This document shows, piece by piece, positions 36,538 through 48,102 of a stretch of DNA of 64,000 bases. Position 1 is the first letter of the stretch; each line of letters starts with the position of its first letter. Made by a program: the position numbers and the translations under genes. The notes under the pieces were generated by a model that saw only the letters and a program-made list of their open reading frames with translations, made no database searches and was not told the origin of the DNA. The DNA comes from Populus alba (lineage: Eukaryota; Streptophyta; Magnoliopsida; Malpighiales; Salicaceae): positions 372,001-436,000 of the forward strand of contig NC_133291.1 of assembly GCF_005239225.2 (NCBI RefSeq), given 5' to 3'.

Positions 36538-38247
36538 TCACATCAACCTTTGTCGCTTGTAAAGTGGGACTTGAGAGTTTGTTTTGGCTGATGAAGTTAT
36601 AATCCTTGCGTTGCTCCATCCCGAGCATGAAGGAGCTCCTGTAGAATTTGACGTGAACTGTAATAAATGATTCATTCTATTTGATGGTGATGAATTTGAA
36701 GCCCTCAAAACAGAAGAAATTGGATTTGCATATGGCTTCTGATGAACATACGCAGCTTTGTTAGAATTTGGTAAAATACTAAGAGGTGTTTTAAGGGGAG
36801 GAGGGTTTCGCCACTGAGGAAGTTGTCCTGTTATGAGAAGTGATTGGAGCAGGGGACCGGCATCCATCACAGCCTGCAAGAGTTTTCCCTTCTGAGGCAG
36901 AACCTTTCCCTGAGCAAGATAATCAATCACTGCAATGCCCCTGTCATTCTCAACATTGTTGCCTCCTGAAGAGACTAAACCAGTGAAATTTGTCCAGTTG
37001 TGCTGTTCTTGAACAAAAGGCTGATTCAATAACCCCATATTGCTCGATCCAGCCATGTTCTTGTTTGGGAAATCAGGAGATGAACCAGCATCAAAGAATG
37101 AATCCACAGAAGATGAACAGTGTGAAAGTCGGTTGTATGTTTCAGAATTGGATTCTGATACGCTAAGGTTTGCTTTCGGAGTCGTGTTTAGGACGGGGAT
37201 TTCAGGTTGGACTTGAGAAAGAATCTGACCAGGTGATGTAGAAGACATTGACTTGTAAATCAATGTCTGTAGCTGATCTCTTGCTCCATCTCTTTCTTTG
37301 CAAGCATTCGCTAAGAGATTGAGCAAATGCTGCACAGTATCCTTCTGTTCTGTCAGTGTCACCTTCGCCTTCATTTTCATTTTCTGCAGTTCAAGAGTTG
37401 TGTACAGGAGCTTATGTTTTAGGTCATCCATGCTCTGCCAAAAATCATAACAGGCAGTTTAGCAGATGATATCACTTGGGATTTCAACTAGAGAGGAGCA
37501 AAAGCTCCACCATATAAACGGAAAAACAGCCCCATAGTTTTCAGGGTGAGCATACCAACGCCTAACCTTCTTTTAGAAAAATCATGGATTCCCATTGGCA
37601 TAAACAGTAGTCTGTAATGAATCCATGTGATGAGGCAAGCAGGAACAGTACAAGTAGCAGAAAAATCAATATGGTGTGGTCAGTCAGAAATTAGATTATT
37701 TTTATTTATTCAGAGCATCTTTGTTTTGGGACTCGATTAATGTGAAACAAACACTTAAAATTAAGTTAATAGACGCAAACTACCAATATAATCACTATAT
37801 TTAAAGTAATCATTATTCTCTCTTTTTTTTCATCATAAAAACCACCATTTTTATTATAGAAATTACTGTTTTTCTTATTCTATTATTATCGTACTATAAA
37901 TGAAAAATAATATATATTATAGAAAAGTAATTGTCTTGATGCATCCAAACAATGGAAGAAAACTCATTTTAAAAAAAAAAACGTTTTACATAAGATTTTT
38001 TTTCAGTGAAATATTTTTGTGCAAAACAAACATGCCCTTAATCTCTAAATATATTTCAAACAATGATATCATCAAGAAATTGACACATACATACAAGATT
38101 AAAAACCAATATATTATGCTATAATTAAATTAATAGCAATGGTATATATATGATATGCACATGAAATCTAGATGGACAAAAAATGAGTTAGAGATAAGTT
38201 TTGAAGAGGCTCACCTCATAACCACAAAGAGCACTCATTTCCTCCAT
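36538..38247 (-). CDS. DUF1635 protein (plant-specific, function unknown)
   Basis: Predicted 309-residue protein. Exons (minus): 38247-38215 (11 codons, MEEMSALCGYE) and 37434-36538. The N-terminal part, from LKHKLLYTTLELQKMKM through LLNLLANACKERDGARDQL, is the charged heptad-like region that defines DUF1635 and probably forms a coiled coil. The remainder is Ser/Asn/Pro-rich and low in complexity, with a conserved-looking VMDAGPLLQSLLITGQLPQW segment and a basic end (YKRQRLM). No catalytic or membrane features are present. The tiny first exon is inferred because the main frame needs an upstream start in phase and ATG-to-donor GAG|GTGAG fits; a start at the internal ATG at 37431 is the alternative. 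Confidence 0.82.
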
Positions 38248-39654
38248 AATTAACGACTCCCTCTACAATTCTATCTTGAGAGGAACAGCAAGGGTGAAGA
38301 CCAGAATATTTCTAGTCTTCTGTAGAGGGGCAAACCCTAATAAATTCAGGAAAGATTTTTTTCAGGATTTGATGGTTTTGTAGCGAAGGAAACTTGATGG
38401 GTGTCAAATCCTTCCACTTTATGAAGAACCATTCATCTTCTTCCCTCGCTTCCATGAATCTCTTAATATTATTTTGTTACCATACATAGAAGTGTTTCTG
38501 AGAGCTGAGGAACACTCATATGGAATAGAGGTGGGAAATTTATTGCCCCATTAATTTGTTTTCCTTTGTGGAGATAGGTCTTAGCTTCTTACCATTTTTT
38601 TGTTATCATGGAAAGAGGGCAGATCCATGCACGCCTTAGAAATTTGTTAATGGTTTAAACTGGTAAAAAATCCCAATGGAAAACGAAAAATAAAACGTGA
38701 TGCTATAAAAATGAAATCTTGCTACAACCTGACTTAGAAAGCAATTAATTTTCTCATCCTTGTATAAACCATTGTTATAAAATCTAAATTGGGGTTAATA
38801 TGAGACTAGATTTAGGTTATAATTAGGAAAGATTAAAACAAGACGACCTAATTTTTTTTCAAAAGATAAAAACAACTTAGTTTAGATAAAAAAATTTATA
38901 AAAATTAATCACGGGTTGAGAGCTGGGTTTTATATCGGGATAATTAAGTTATAAATTGACTTGAGTGTTTTATTATATCAGATGGATTATTTTTTTTATT
39001 GTATATTTTCTTTGATGAGAACCAATCATCCTCGATTGATAAGCGGGCGAGTTCTATAATAATGTATTTACCCGAAATTTACAATTAATTATAAGCTAGT
39101 CATCTATATTTCATGGAAGATAATAAACTAATTAATTAATGACAAATGAGTATAAAAATAATTAAATAGCGATTAAACCAACGTTGACCATACGAGATTT
39201 TCTTTTCCAAAAAAAAAAAGCCTTCTTTCCTAATAAAATTTATTTATCTTGCAAAAATTTATTTTATTTTTTATATTTTTCAGATTATAAATTTAAACAA
39301 GGACATGGAATTGTGGAGGAGATAAATTATAAAATAAATTAGAAATTATAGGATTTATAAAAAAAAAGAAGCTATAGGAATAAACAATTCTCGTATTTTT
39401 TCATCATATTTAAATTCAACCCAATGAAAACACAAGCTATAAACTAATCTAAAACTACAAATACTATTTAATCCTTTATGTTAAATAGAGACTAAGTTAT
39501 AATTAATTTTTAAAAAATTTATCCTAATCCTCTTATAATTTATCATATAGTATTTATAATTTCATTATATTTTACCTAGGTGATAAAACAAAATTAACAA
39601 AAATAATTCAGATTATTTGTAAAATTATGAGCATTCTTGGTAGATGAAACCTGG

Positions 39655-39845
39655 TTTATGTAGGGTAAAAAATAAAAGAATTCAAATTTAAAAATATATT
39701 AAAATAATATATTTTTTATTTTTTAAAAATTATTTTTGATATCAACGTATTAAAATAATATGAAAATATAAAATAATATTAATTTTAAATAATTTTTTTA
39801 AAATATTTTTAAAAAATAAACATATAAAAAACAAAATGCTTTTAG
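39655..39845. mobile_element. AT-rich MITE-like copy
   Basis: Contains AAAATATATTAAAATAATAT, TTTTTAAAAATTATTTTTGA and ATCAACGTATTAAAATAATAT, the standard core phrases of the small AT-rich elements in this window. Confidence 0.45.
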
Positions 39846-39849
39846 CATT

Positions 39850-40075
39850 GCCGCCGCCGCCGCTACTGCTGCTGCTTCTAATGCTAGACGTATCACATTC
39901 CAGATTCCTATTTATGGCACGTCTAATAGTCATCAGAATATCGAGGTCATCATCATCAAAAACCCACCTTTATCATCGCTTCCTCTTGTAAGGAATCATC
40001 GGCGAGGGGGGGCTGGCATCATCACCATTAGAAAGAATATCATACCCAATATCAAATTCTTCCAGCTCACCTTCT
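39850..40075 (-). pseudogene. Unrecognised coding remnant
   Basis: On the minus strand, after an acceptor-like ACTTTAG, a frame reads EGELEEFDIGYDILSNGDD and runs on to a basic PYKRKR before a stop. About 30 bases further, DDDDLDILMTIRRAINRNLE leads into serine and glycine runs. Both pieces are acidic or basic in the way of nuclear proteins. I know no family that fits. It is adjacent to a MITE copy and may be a broken gene end. Confidence 0.25.
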
Positions 40076-40271
40076 TTACTAAAGTATAATTACTGCTAGA
40101 GGTATTCGAAAGCATGAGAATAATTCCAGAGTAAACAGAAATTTAAAATTACTTTAATCGGAGATATGAGAATAATATGAGATGAGAAAAAGGAAAATGA
40201 TTCCAATAAGAGGAGAGCGAAATGGTATCAAAAAAGAAAGCGAGTGTTCCTGGTTTATCGTTAAGGAATCA

Positions 40272-40292
40272 ATGTTTCTATATATTATATAT
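40272..40292 (+). promoter_or_regulatory. TATA-like region upstream of TyrRS
   Basis: TTTCTATATATTATATATAA-type sequence about 90-105 bases before the start codon is a plausible TATA element. Its length and AT-richness make the exact box uncertain. Confidence 0.4.
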
Positions 40293-40377
40293 AAAAATAA
40301 CCAGTAGGATTCAATAACAAGCCGCCTTGCTAACCCAAAAGACAAGACCTTTCCTTTCCTTCACATCAACAGCAACA

Positions 40378-43287
40378 ATGGAAGAGATTGACCAAACCCC
40401 TCCATCTGAAGAGATGCAACCCATCTCTGTCACCGCTTCAGCTTCACCCTCATCAAATCCCTCGACACCCCAGTAATTACTTTTTCTTTAAATTTGTTTG
40501 TTTGGTCAAAATTCTAACTGGTTCATTTAAAGTTCTAATCTTTTTTGGATTTTGTTAATGGGTTTTGATTTTCAGGGTGATGAGTTTAGAGGAAAGGTTT
40601 CAACTTGTGAGAAGTGTTGGTGAAGAATGCATCCAAGAGGATGAACTACGTAATCTTCTTGATAAAAAACCGCTACCCATTTGTTATGATGGTTTTGAAC
40701 CTTCTGGGAGAATGCACATTGCTCAGGTATATTCTTTTTTTGTTGTTTCAATCTTGTTTTTATCTGGGTTCTCATATATTTTGCTGTTAGTAATGAAAAT
40801 CTAGTCTACTTGGTTAGCCTTTATTGTGATGATTGATGAGTTTGAGGCTTAAAGGTTACATCTTTTTGAGAAAGTTATCTAGTGGTTATTGATTAAGGAT
40901 CTGTGGAGTAGTGTTGATTTCAATTTTAGCATTGCCTTGTCAACCTGGAGGCATTTGCTATTAATTGCGCCTTGGTTCCTTCACTTGACTCGGTATATGC
41001 CTTGAAGCTTATGTTTAGAGCTTTTGTTCAGTCTAGTTTTTATATGTGTGCTTTTACTGTTGTTAAACAGGGAGTTATGAAGACAATAAATGTCAACAAG
41101 CTCACTAAAGCTGGTTGCAAAGTGAAAATTTGGATTGCTGACTGGTTTGCGCAACTAAATAACAAAATGGGAGGAGACTTGAAGAAAATTAAAACAGTGG
41201 GAGAATATCTTATTGAGATATGGAAGGCAGTTGGGATGGATATTGATGGAGATAAAGTCGAGTTTTTGTGGTCTTCCGACGAAATCAACTCCAGGGCTCA
41301 TGAATACTGGCCTCTTGTTATGGATATAGCTCGCAGGAACAAGCTTCCCAGGATAATGAGGTACTTGATAGAGCTTGAAAATTGGATGCTTCCATAGTCC
41401 GTGATTCTATAGGGAACTAATAAAAGGTTGCATTTTGCTCCTTAGATGTGTTCAAATCATGGGCCGTAGTGAGCAGGATGAGCTAACGGCAGCCCAGATT
41501 TTCTACCCATGCATGCAATGTGCAGACATATTTTTCCTCAAGGTACTTGTGCTTGCAGTTGTAAATCTGAGTTTGGAATTTTCTTTTAATCAATTTCTTC
41601 AATCTGGGCATGTGTAATGACATTTTTTTCTTAAGGTGCTTGTGCTTATGGTTGTAAATATTGAACCAATTTCTCGTATTCTTACGCGCAAAATTCTCCA
41701 AAAATCACTTTCAAATGACATTTGTCATGATATACTCCTACCTCTCCAAAATTCTCAACAGGCTGACATTTGTCAATTGGGGATGGATCAACGGAAAGTG
41801 AACGTCCTTGCAAGAGAATACTGTGATGACATAAAGAGGAAAAACAAGCCTATCATTTTATCTCATCGTATACTCCTAACTCCTCTATTCAAAACTTTTG
41901 TGATGATATTATTTAGCTTCTTAAATAAAGTACGTTTGATTCCACATTTCATGAATGCAGACATGCTACCTGGTTTACAGCAAGGGCAAGAAAAGATGTC
42001 AAAAAGTGATCCATCTTCCTCCATCTTCATGGAGGATGAAGAGGTATGTTCTGGTTTTATGTATGGAGAATTTAAGAGAAGTTGAAAAGTCAGTGAATTT
42101 GCATGCCTGAAAATATAAAGATTCCCTGCAAATTGCAGCAGTGCATAGCTAACTTTTTCTTTTTATGCCTTGTTTTTATATATTTTTTTATTACCGTGTC
42201 ATAGGCAGAGGTGAAAACTAAGATAAAGAAGGCATATTGCCCCCCACAAATTGTCGAGGGCAATCCTTGTCTGGAATACATTAACTACATTATCTTCCCA
42301 TGGTTCCATGAGTTCAAGGTGGAATGCAATCCAGAAAATGGTGGAGAGAAGTAAGTTCTCTTATCTTCTCATTGCTTCATTTATGTTTGTTCTTGTTTTT
42401 CAGGAAGAGTGCATCTCAGCAAGTTCTTGCACTTATTGTCCTTGCTCTTTTATTTCTTGAATGTTGGAAACTTCATTATTGTCGCTTCATGCTTTTTTAA
42501 ACAGCTAACTCTTTTGTTTTTGTTTTTATATAGTAATCGAGTGAGTTAACTGTTTTGTATTGATGAATATGACAATTATTTTCCTGCATGATTTTATGTA
42601 CCCAGTTTATATATTAATGTAGGGTCTACAAAACCTTTGAAGAACTGGTAGCTGACTATGAAAGTGGTGGATTACATCCGGGTGACCTGAAACCAGCTCT
42701 TGCAAAAGCATTGAATACAATACTGCAGGTAAACCTCACTTCAGGGGACTTGAATGGGAGAAAGTGGATTCACATGGCAGACAACTATTTTTTTTTTCTT
42801 TTCTTAAGCTTATATCCTGATTATTCTTGACCAGAACTCTTAAGTCAGATTTGTGCCTTGCCTTCCTCTCTATTACATCACTGTTACTCTTAGAGGATCT
42901 TGAGTGTCTATAACAGTTAGAAACACAACCTGTAGCTTGTTGATGCTGTATAATTACTGGAAACTACTCTATCCTAACTCGCTCAGCAAGCTAATTAAAT
43001 ACTACATTTTTTGCAGCCTGTACGTGATCATTTTAGCAAAGATCCCAAGGCTAAAGATCTGTTGAAACGAGTCAAGGTTTGTTTGTTTGTTCTTCTTTGT
43101 TATTTTTCAGCAAAACAGGCACAACTGCGAAGAGAAAAAGGAAAAAACAAAATAAAAAAGAGAAGAAAGTAATTTGGACATGCTATATTTTAAAATGCAT
43201 GCTTCAATCTTCGTAGGCCTTTTCTTTTCCTATGTGAAATTGATGTCTTGGTGTTTCCATATGCAGGGTTACAGAGTAACAAGGTGA
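40378..43287 (+). CDS. Tyrosine--tRNA ligase, cytosolic type
   Basis: Class I aminoacyl-tRNA synthetase of 384 residues that charges tRNA-Tyr; it lacks an organelle transit peptide and resembles the archaeal/eukaryotic form. Exons: 40378-40472, 40576-40726, 41071-41360, 41446-41542, 41762-41867, 41961-42043, 42205-42350, 42623-42728, 43017-43076, 43267-43287. The HIGH-equivalent motif is PSGRMHIAQ (74-82) and the KMSKS loop is at 258-262 (QEKMSKSDP). Tyrosine-pocket segments include CYDGFEPSG and QIFYPCMQCADIF. The last exon encodes only GYRVTR and a stop. All ten junctions follow GT-AG and keep frame, and the length is almost that of Arabidopsis cytosolic TyrRS. The first 32 residues are Ser/Pro-rich and poorly conserved. 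Confidence 0.95.
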
Positions 43288-44940
43288 TGCGGAAGAGCAT
43301 GTGATTTCCTGATCTACTTGTATTCTTAACGTATCTAAATGTTAATTGCTAAGTACTTGTTTAATAAAGATTGTCATTTATGTTATGCGGTTACTTTTCA
43401 GAATTTGAAAGTTGAAACCAACAGACATTGTACTTATGAGAAAACCTTTTACCTTTCATGCAAAATCACAGAATCTAGATAATAATTTGGTAGCATTGCT
43501 TTTTGTCTCAATTTTTCTCCCTTTGTATATCATTAAAGTTTGAATAAGGTCACATGCCACTTCTGTTCTAGTCAATTTCTAGCTGAAACACCAGGGATAA
43601 TAAGGGAGTTGGCTTGAACTCAGTGGCCCTATGAAGGACTTGAACGTTAAATGTGGATTATAATCCTTTCTTGTTTTGGCTTCATTTCGTTACACAATCC
43701 AGCTAAAGACTCTAATCATGCGATTCCTTCGCATTGAAGGACCTGTAAGAAGGTTATTTTATCTTGCTCAACAGTTCGTTTGGTCCCTATTTCATCCTTG
43801 GACGGACCTGGTTCAGGTAACACTGTGTGATGAAGTAGAACCAGGTCTTGGCTTTTGTGCTTGGTCGAATTTTCTGTTCTTCGTAATAATTTTTATAAAA
43901 TACTTAGTTGTAAAAAAATGCACTTGATAACTTAATTGATATCCGTCATTTAAACTAGAAACGTGTAAAACAGAAAAGGGACTGTAGAAGTACTGGTAAC
44001 AGCACGAATTTTACAGTTTCTGCTCAAGAAATTTTAAAGCAGGGAAGGCTTAGGGATGCAAGGGAACTTCACAAACTGGGATTGACAGCATGCCCTGGTT
44101 GATAGTGGGCACAAAACAACAAGAGTGATCAATCAAGCTACTTGAATTTTATTACAAATGACAAATTATGGGATTGTTTGGAATCACTTTGTGTCACTTG
44201 TTTTTAAATTTTGAAAAATAGAACAGAACTTTCTTTGTTTTGCAAATTTTTTTGGTGAAAAAAAGCAAAATCAATAACCCTATTTCAATTTTTGAAAAAT
44301 TGTCTCTGTGTTCTTCGATTATCTTGTTCTATAATCTAATACAAAATAGAATAAAATTCAAGAACTGATGATTAAAATAATATAGAATAAAATCCTTGCA
44401 TGAATTGGTTGTTTATAACAGATATCAAAATTTGGATGATTTCCAGGAATTTATGCTCAGCTATAGAAATTGGATCAAATTAAAAACTTTATTAAAGTTA
44501 AGGAACTAAAGTGTAATTTACTCATCGGCTTAAACGTAATTTAATATGTACAATAAGAAACAAATATTTTCCATAACGCGAGAATTTTTCTCCTTCTCTC
44601 TGTTCATTCCCCCCATCGATAATCACTGGCGCAAATCGCCAAGGTTTAGCTTCAGAAATCTCACCCTCTCTTCACTTTCTACTTTTTTTTTTTACATTCG
44701 TAGGCTTCAAGCATCATTTGAGGTAGAGTCAGCTCCAAAAATTATGAATCTCTTGCTTAGTTTCACGTTTCCGAGTTAGCACTCTTAACCTGTTTGAAAC
44801 AATGCCTCAATGAAACTACTGCTAATAATTTTTTCTAAGAATTGAAAATCTTAAGCTTAAACACAAATGCAGGAATCTTGATATTTTAAAGCAATTATTT
44901 TGAAGCACTGATCTTTTTAGGTTTTTTAGGAGGAGTGGAA
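43288..44940. other. Intergenic region; 5' side of COA5
   Basis: Includes the TyrRS 3' end and an AT-rich stretch near 44165-44310 that starts GTTTGGAATCAC and resembles the small repeats. From about 44540 it looks like an expressed leader (CT-rich, possible untranslated exon with an intron before the COA5 start). No coding gene is seen. Confidence 0.4.
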
Positions 44941-46690
44941 ATGTCAAAGTCTTGCAAGGGACTTGCAATGGAACTGGTCAAGTGTCTCAGTGAATCTGAT
45001 TGTATTAAGGTACTACATTCTTTACCAAGATGATGTTTTTATTGTTTAAGGTCTCTCATTGGTCAAATTCAGTCTTTTTGAGATTCATGTTTTTGCTTTA
45101 CGTATGTAGATTGAGAATCGACCATATAAAGAATGTGCAGGAGAGAAGAGCCCTTCCATACCAAGTGAGTGTGTGGGACTTAGAGAAACTTATTTCAATT
45201 GCAAGAGAGGCCAGGCATGATCTTATTTTTCTCTTGCTTTTAATTCCATTTGATTTCTTTCTGTATTCTAGTTTGTGGGTTTTTTCAAGTTTTCTTTTCT
45301 CTTTTCTTGACAACTTTTATTTTTCTTTGTGCTTTGGTTGCGATGAGTAATGATTTGATTTTGACCAATGTTGGATTGAATTATGGATTTAGTTTGCATA
45401 TATTTGTTGGACCTGGAGTTCTAGCATCACTGTGCAATTAAAGTCTCAATAGATTGGAGTTACAGGGGACCTCTGAGTAAAGGAAACAGTAATTTCGAGC
45501 TCAAGTTCTTGTTTTGAACATCATAAAGGTGAAGATCCACGTGGTTTATTTTGGTTTATTGTGAAGATAATTGAATGCATATAACTACATCAAATGGGAC
45601 CTTTTATGGATTTCCAATAAAACTTCTCCTGGTTATTCATCAACCAAGTGAAGTTAAATTATAAACTATATGAATTATCCTTGTTTTCATCCTTGGATCA
45701 TAGTGAGAGTTTGTTAGACAAGATTGTAAAAACCAATAGTTCTCATTAATTTCTTCATTCGCTAGATGGTGGGTGAGAATTGAAAGTTCTATGCGTTTTG
45801 GGCTTTATTAGGTTTGAACTCCAACTTGAACCGGGGTGAAAAAAGGTTGAATCTCGATGGTAATAATTGGCTGAAAGTTAAAGAACTTGATGCTGCAAGT
45901 CAATGGAGAACCTTTCGAAGGTCTAATACACACATTATATAAGGTTTAAGGTTTGCTAGGCCCTATAATCTGGAAATGAAAGAATGCAAGACAATTAAAT
46001 TTCCATGATTGTTTCATAGGCTGTGCTGATTCTTTTAACAAAACTAATGCTATCTATCACAAGGACACTTGTTTGGCAATGATGAAAATGTCTTTGGTAG
46101 TTCATAGATCATTATTACATAGCCCGCCATAGTTTGTCTATGCTGTTAGATTAGTTTAGTTGCATATTCCACATCACAGGTTGATGCAAATCAGTGGTGC
46201 CGAGACTGAAAATTCTGATTCAGACTAATCTACAACCTCACTGAAAATTCTGATTCAGAGTAATCTGCAACCTCCCGCATCTCTGACTTTAAAAGAACTG
46301 TGTTCTAATCCTTGTTCCTTAACTAAGTAAATGTATGCTCTTCTATTCCGCACTTTGCAACGAGACTGTATTCCTTTTAGCTCCAAGAGCAATTCGATTT
46401 TCTGAGTCAGTCTGTGCCTGACCATGCCTCTACACATTATGCATCCATTCCTATATGCGGTGTATGGGAATTACCAAAAGCGAATGAAGATGAATAAAGC
46501 TTCTGTTTTTACTAGTGACTTCTAATTTGAAGATAATATTTCAGATGAATACGAGCATCAAGAAAATCATGAAAAGAAACAGTTTTGAACCCGTTAAATG
46601 TCTATAAAGTTCCCTTCTATTGACAAGTCATATTCTGTGTTTTTTCAGGTTGACATGAGAGCTAGAATCCGAGGAAACAAGGGTTATTAA
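44941..46690 (+). CDS. COA5: Cytochrome c oxidase assembly factor COA5 (PET191 family)
   Basis: A 71-residue intermembrane-space protein needed for cytochrome c oxidase assembly in yeast and humans. Exons: 44941-45009 (23 codons), 45110-45214 (35 codons), 46649-46690. The sequence starts MSKSCKGLAMELVKCL, with a C-x9-C pair; a second C-x9-C pair lies in ECVGLRETYFNC. Twin CX9C cysteines form disulfides via the Mia40 import route. It ends MRARIRGNKGY, as in other PET191 proteins. The second intron has a GC donor (CAG|GCATGA, 45215-45216) and an AG acceptor at 46648. Family conservation across the junction (KRGQ|VDMRAR) is why I accept it. That intron is 1434 nt for a 216-nt coding sequence. 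Confidence 0.92.
45215..46648 (+). other. GC-AG intron in COA5
   Basis: The donor is CAG|GCATGA and the acceptor TTTTTTCAG|GTTGAC. No in-frame GT donor near 45205-45220 would keep the PET191 sequence. Reading through instead adds residues ARHDL and a hydrophobic run that the family lacks. Confidence 0.82.
46205..46274. repeat. 35-bp tandem duplication in COA5 intron 2
   Basis: Two adjacent 35-bp units starting ACTGAAAATTCTGATTCAGA differ at two positions. Confidence 0.85.
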
Positions 46691-48102
46691 GTTCATGGGA
46701 ATGCTTGAATGGACCCTTCCTGCAGGTTGGAACCTGTATAAAGAAGATGATTGCTTTAGCTTTACCTTGCTCATAGCAGTAGAAACACACCTTACCTTGT
46801 ACCCCAGGGATTTTGTTGCTTAGATGATTGCTGGATAATGATCGTGCAGCCCCCTTTTCATTTCTTTTTGGGTTTGCCTTTCTTCCAAGTTCTTACTGAC
46901 GACTGAGACTTGTATAATGAGAATATTAAATATATTTTGTTTTTAGAAGAATATCATTGCTTGGACAGTTGCCATGTATATGTCATTTTTAACTATGGTC
47001 ATGCTAGTGGACCAAAAAAAATCAAAAGAAAAAAAAGTGGTCATAATAGAAACGCTGATGACTGATTTTGAATTTGCTCAAAGAGAACTCGGCTTATTGG
47101 AATCCTTTGTAGGACTAGGAACCCATTATGTAATCAGCCCAATCATTTGCGCTTGATATTCCAGTGCTTGAGAAACACATTAACCATGGATTATGTATCA
47201 TGCTAGAGTGCCAATATCCATCCCAATAGGACAAAAATTGAAACTTTAAATGAAATCATTTTGAATTAAGAGAGAGTTGGAAGTATAGTTGTGATTATTT
47301 TTTAAAATAATATATTTTTATTTTTTAAAAATTATTTTTTATTTTAGCATATTGATCTAAAAATATTAAAAATATATTAATTTGAAATAAAATAAATTTA
47401 AATTTTTTAAAAAGTATTTTTATAACCCAAAAATATACAGAATTTTAATAACATAGAGTGCTGCCTTCCAATTTCAATTATATCTACACTTGGCAACTCA
47501 TGAATGGTCCAGATTTTAGCTACTCTAACTTCAAGAGGCCCCCATAAGAAAAAAGCTTCCAAGTGAAAATATCTTGTAATAAATTCAAAGCCACTACACT
47601 TGCTTGGTTATCTTTTGCTTTTCTGGGTAAAAGAGAGCCCTTCGATGAAGACAGAGAGAGGTATCGCAACCAAACATGTCTCTATTGTTAGACTGCGCCC
47701 GTGGCCCCAAACGGGGGATTAAAAAAAAAAAGTTTTTTTATTTAAAAAAGTATAATTATTCATGAATAAAAAGAAATATAGAAGAAGTAAAAAAATATAA
47801 AAATAAAAACAAAGAAATGAAGATCAGATGAGGAATGGACGTTAGAGATAAATTGCAAGAAAGAAACACGGCGCGAGAAAGATAAAGAGATGGGATATTA
47901 TATTAAATGCTCATTTTCTTTCTCATGGAGGATATTACAAGAACTACTACACTTCTCCTTCCTTCTCAAGTCCTCTCCTTGTCTTTCTTGGAATTAGTGA
48001 TGTTCTTTCATTTGGGTTCTTTTTCTTCTTTTGTTTCTTGTCTTTAGTTGTTGCTGGAAATACAGGTTAGTTCTTGAAAGAAAGAGAAAGAGAAGGATCG
48101 AA
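46691..48102. other. Intergenic region between COA5 and ACR12
   Basis: COA5 3' end, an AT-rich MITE-like copy (47280-47460) and the ACR12 promoter side. The T/C-rich stretch at 47940-48040 just before the gene is probably transcribed leader. No other gene is recognised. Confidence 0.5.
47280..47460. mobile_element. AT-rich MITE-like copy
   Basis: Carries TTTTTAAAAATTATTTTT, AGCATATTGATCTAAAAATA and ATATTAATTTGAAATAAA, core phrases of the dispersed small-element family. Confidence 0.5.

Larger units (their letters stand above)
38248..40260. other. AT-rich intergenic region
   Basis: Holds the upstream region of the DUF1635 gene, then very AT-rich spacer with at least one MITE-like copy (39655-39845) and a possible coding remnant (39850-40075). 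Nothing else is recognised. Confidence 0.45.
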
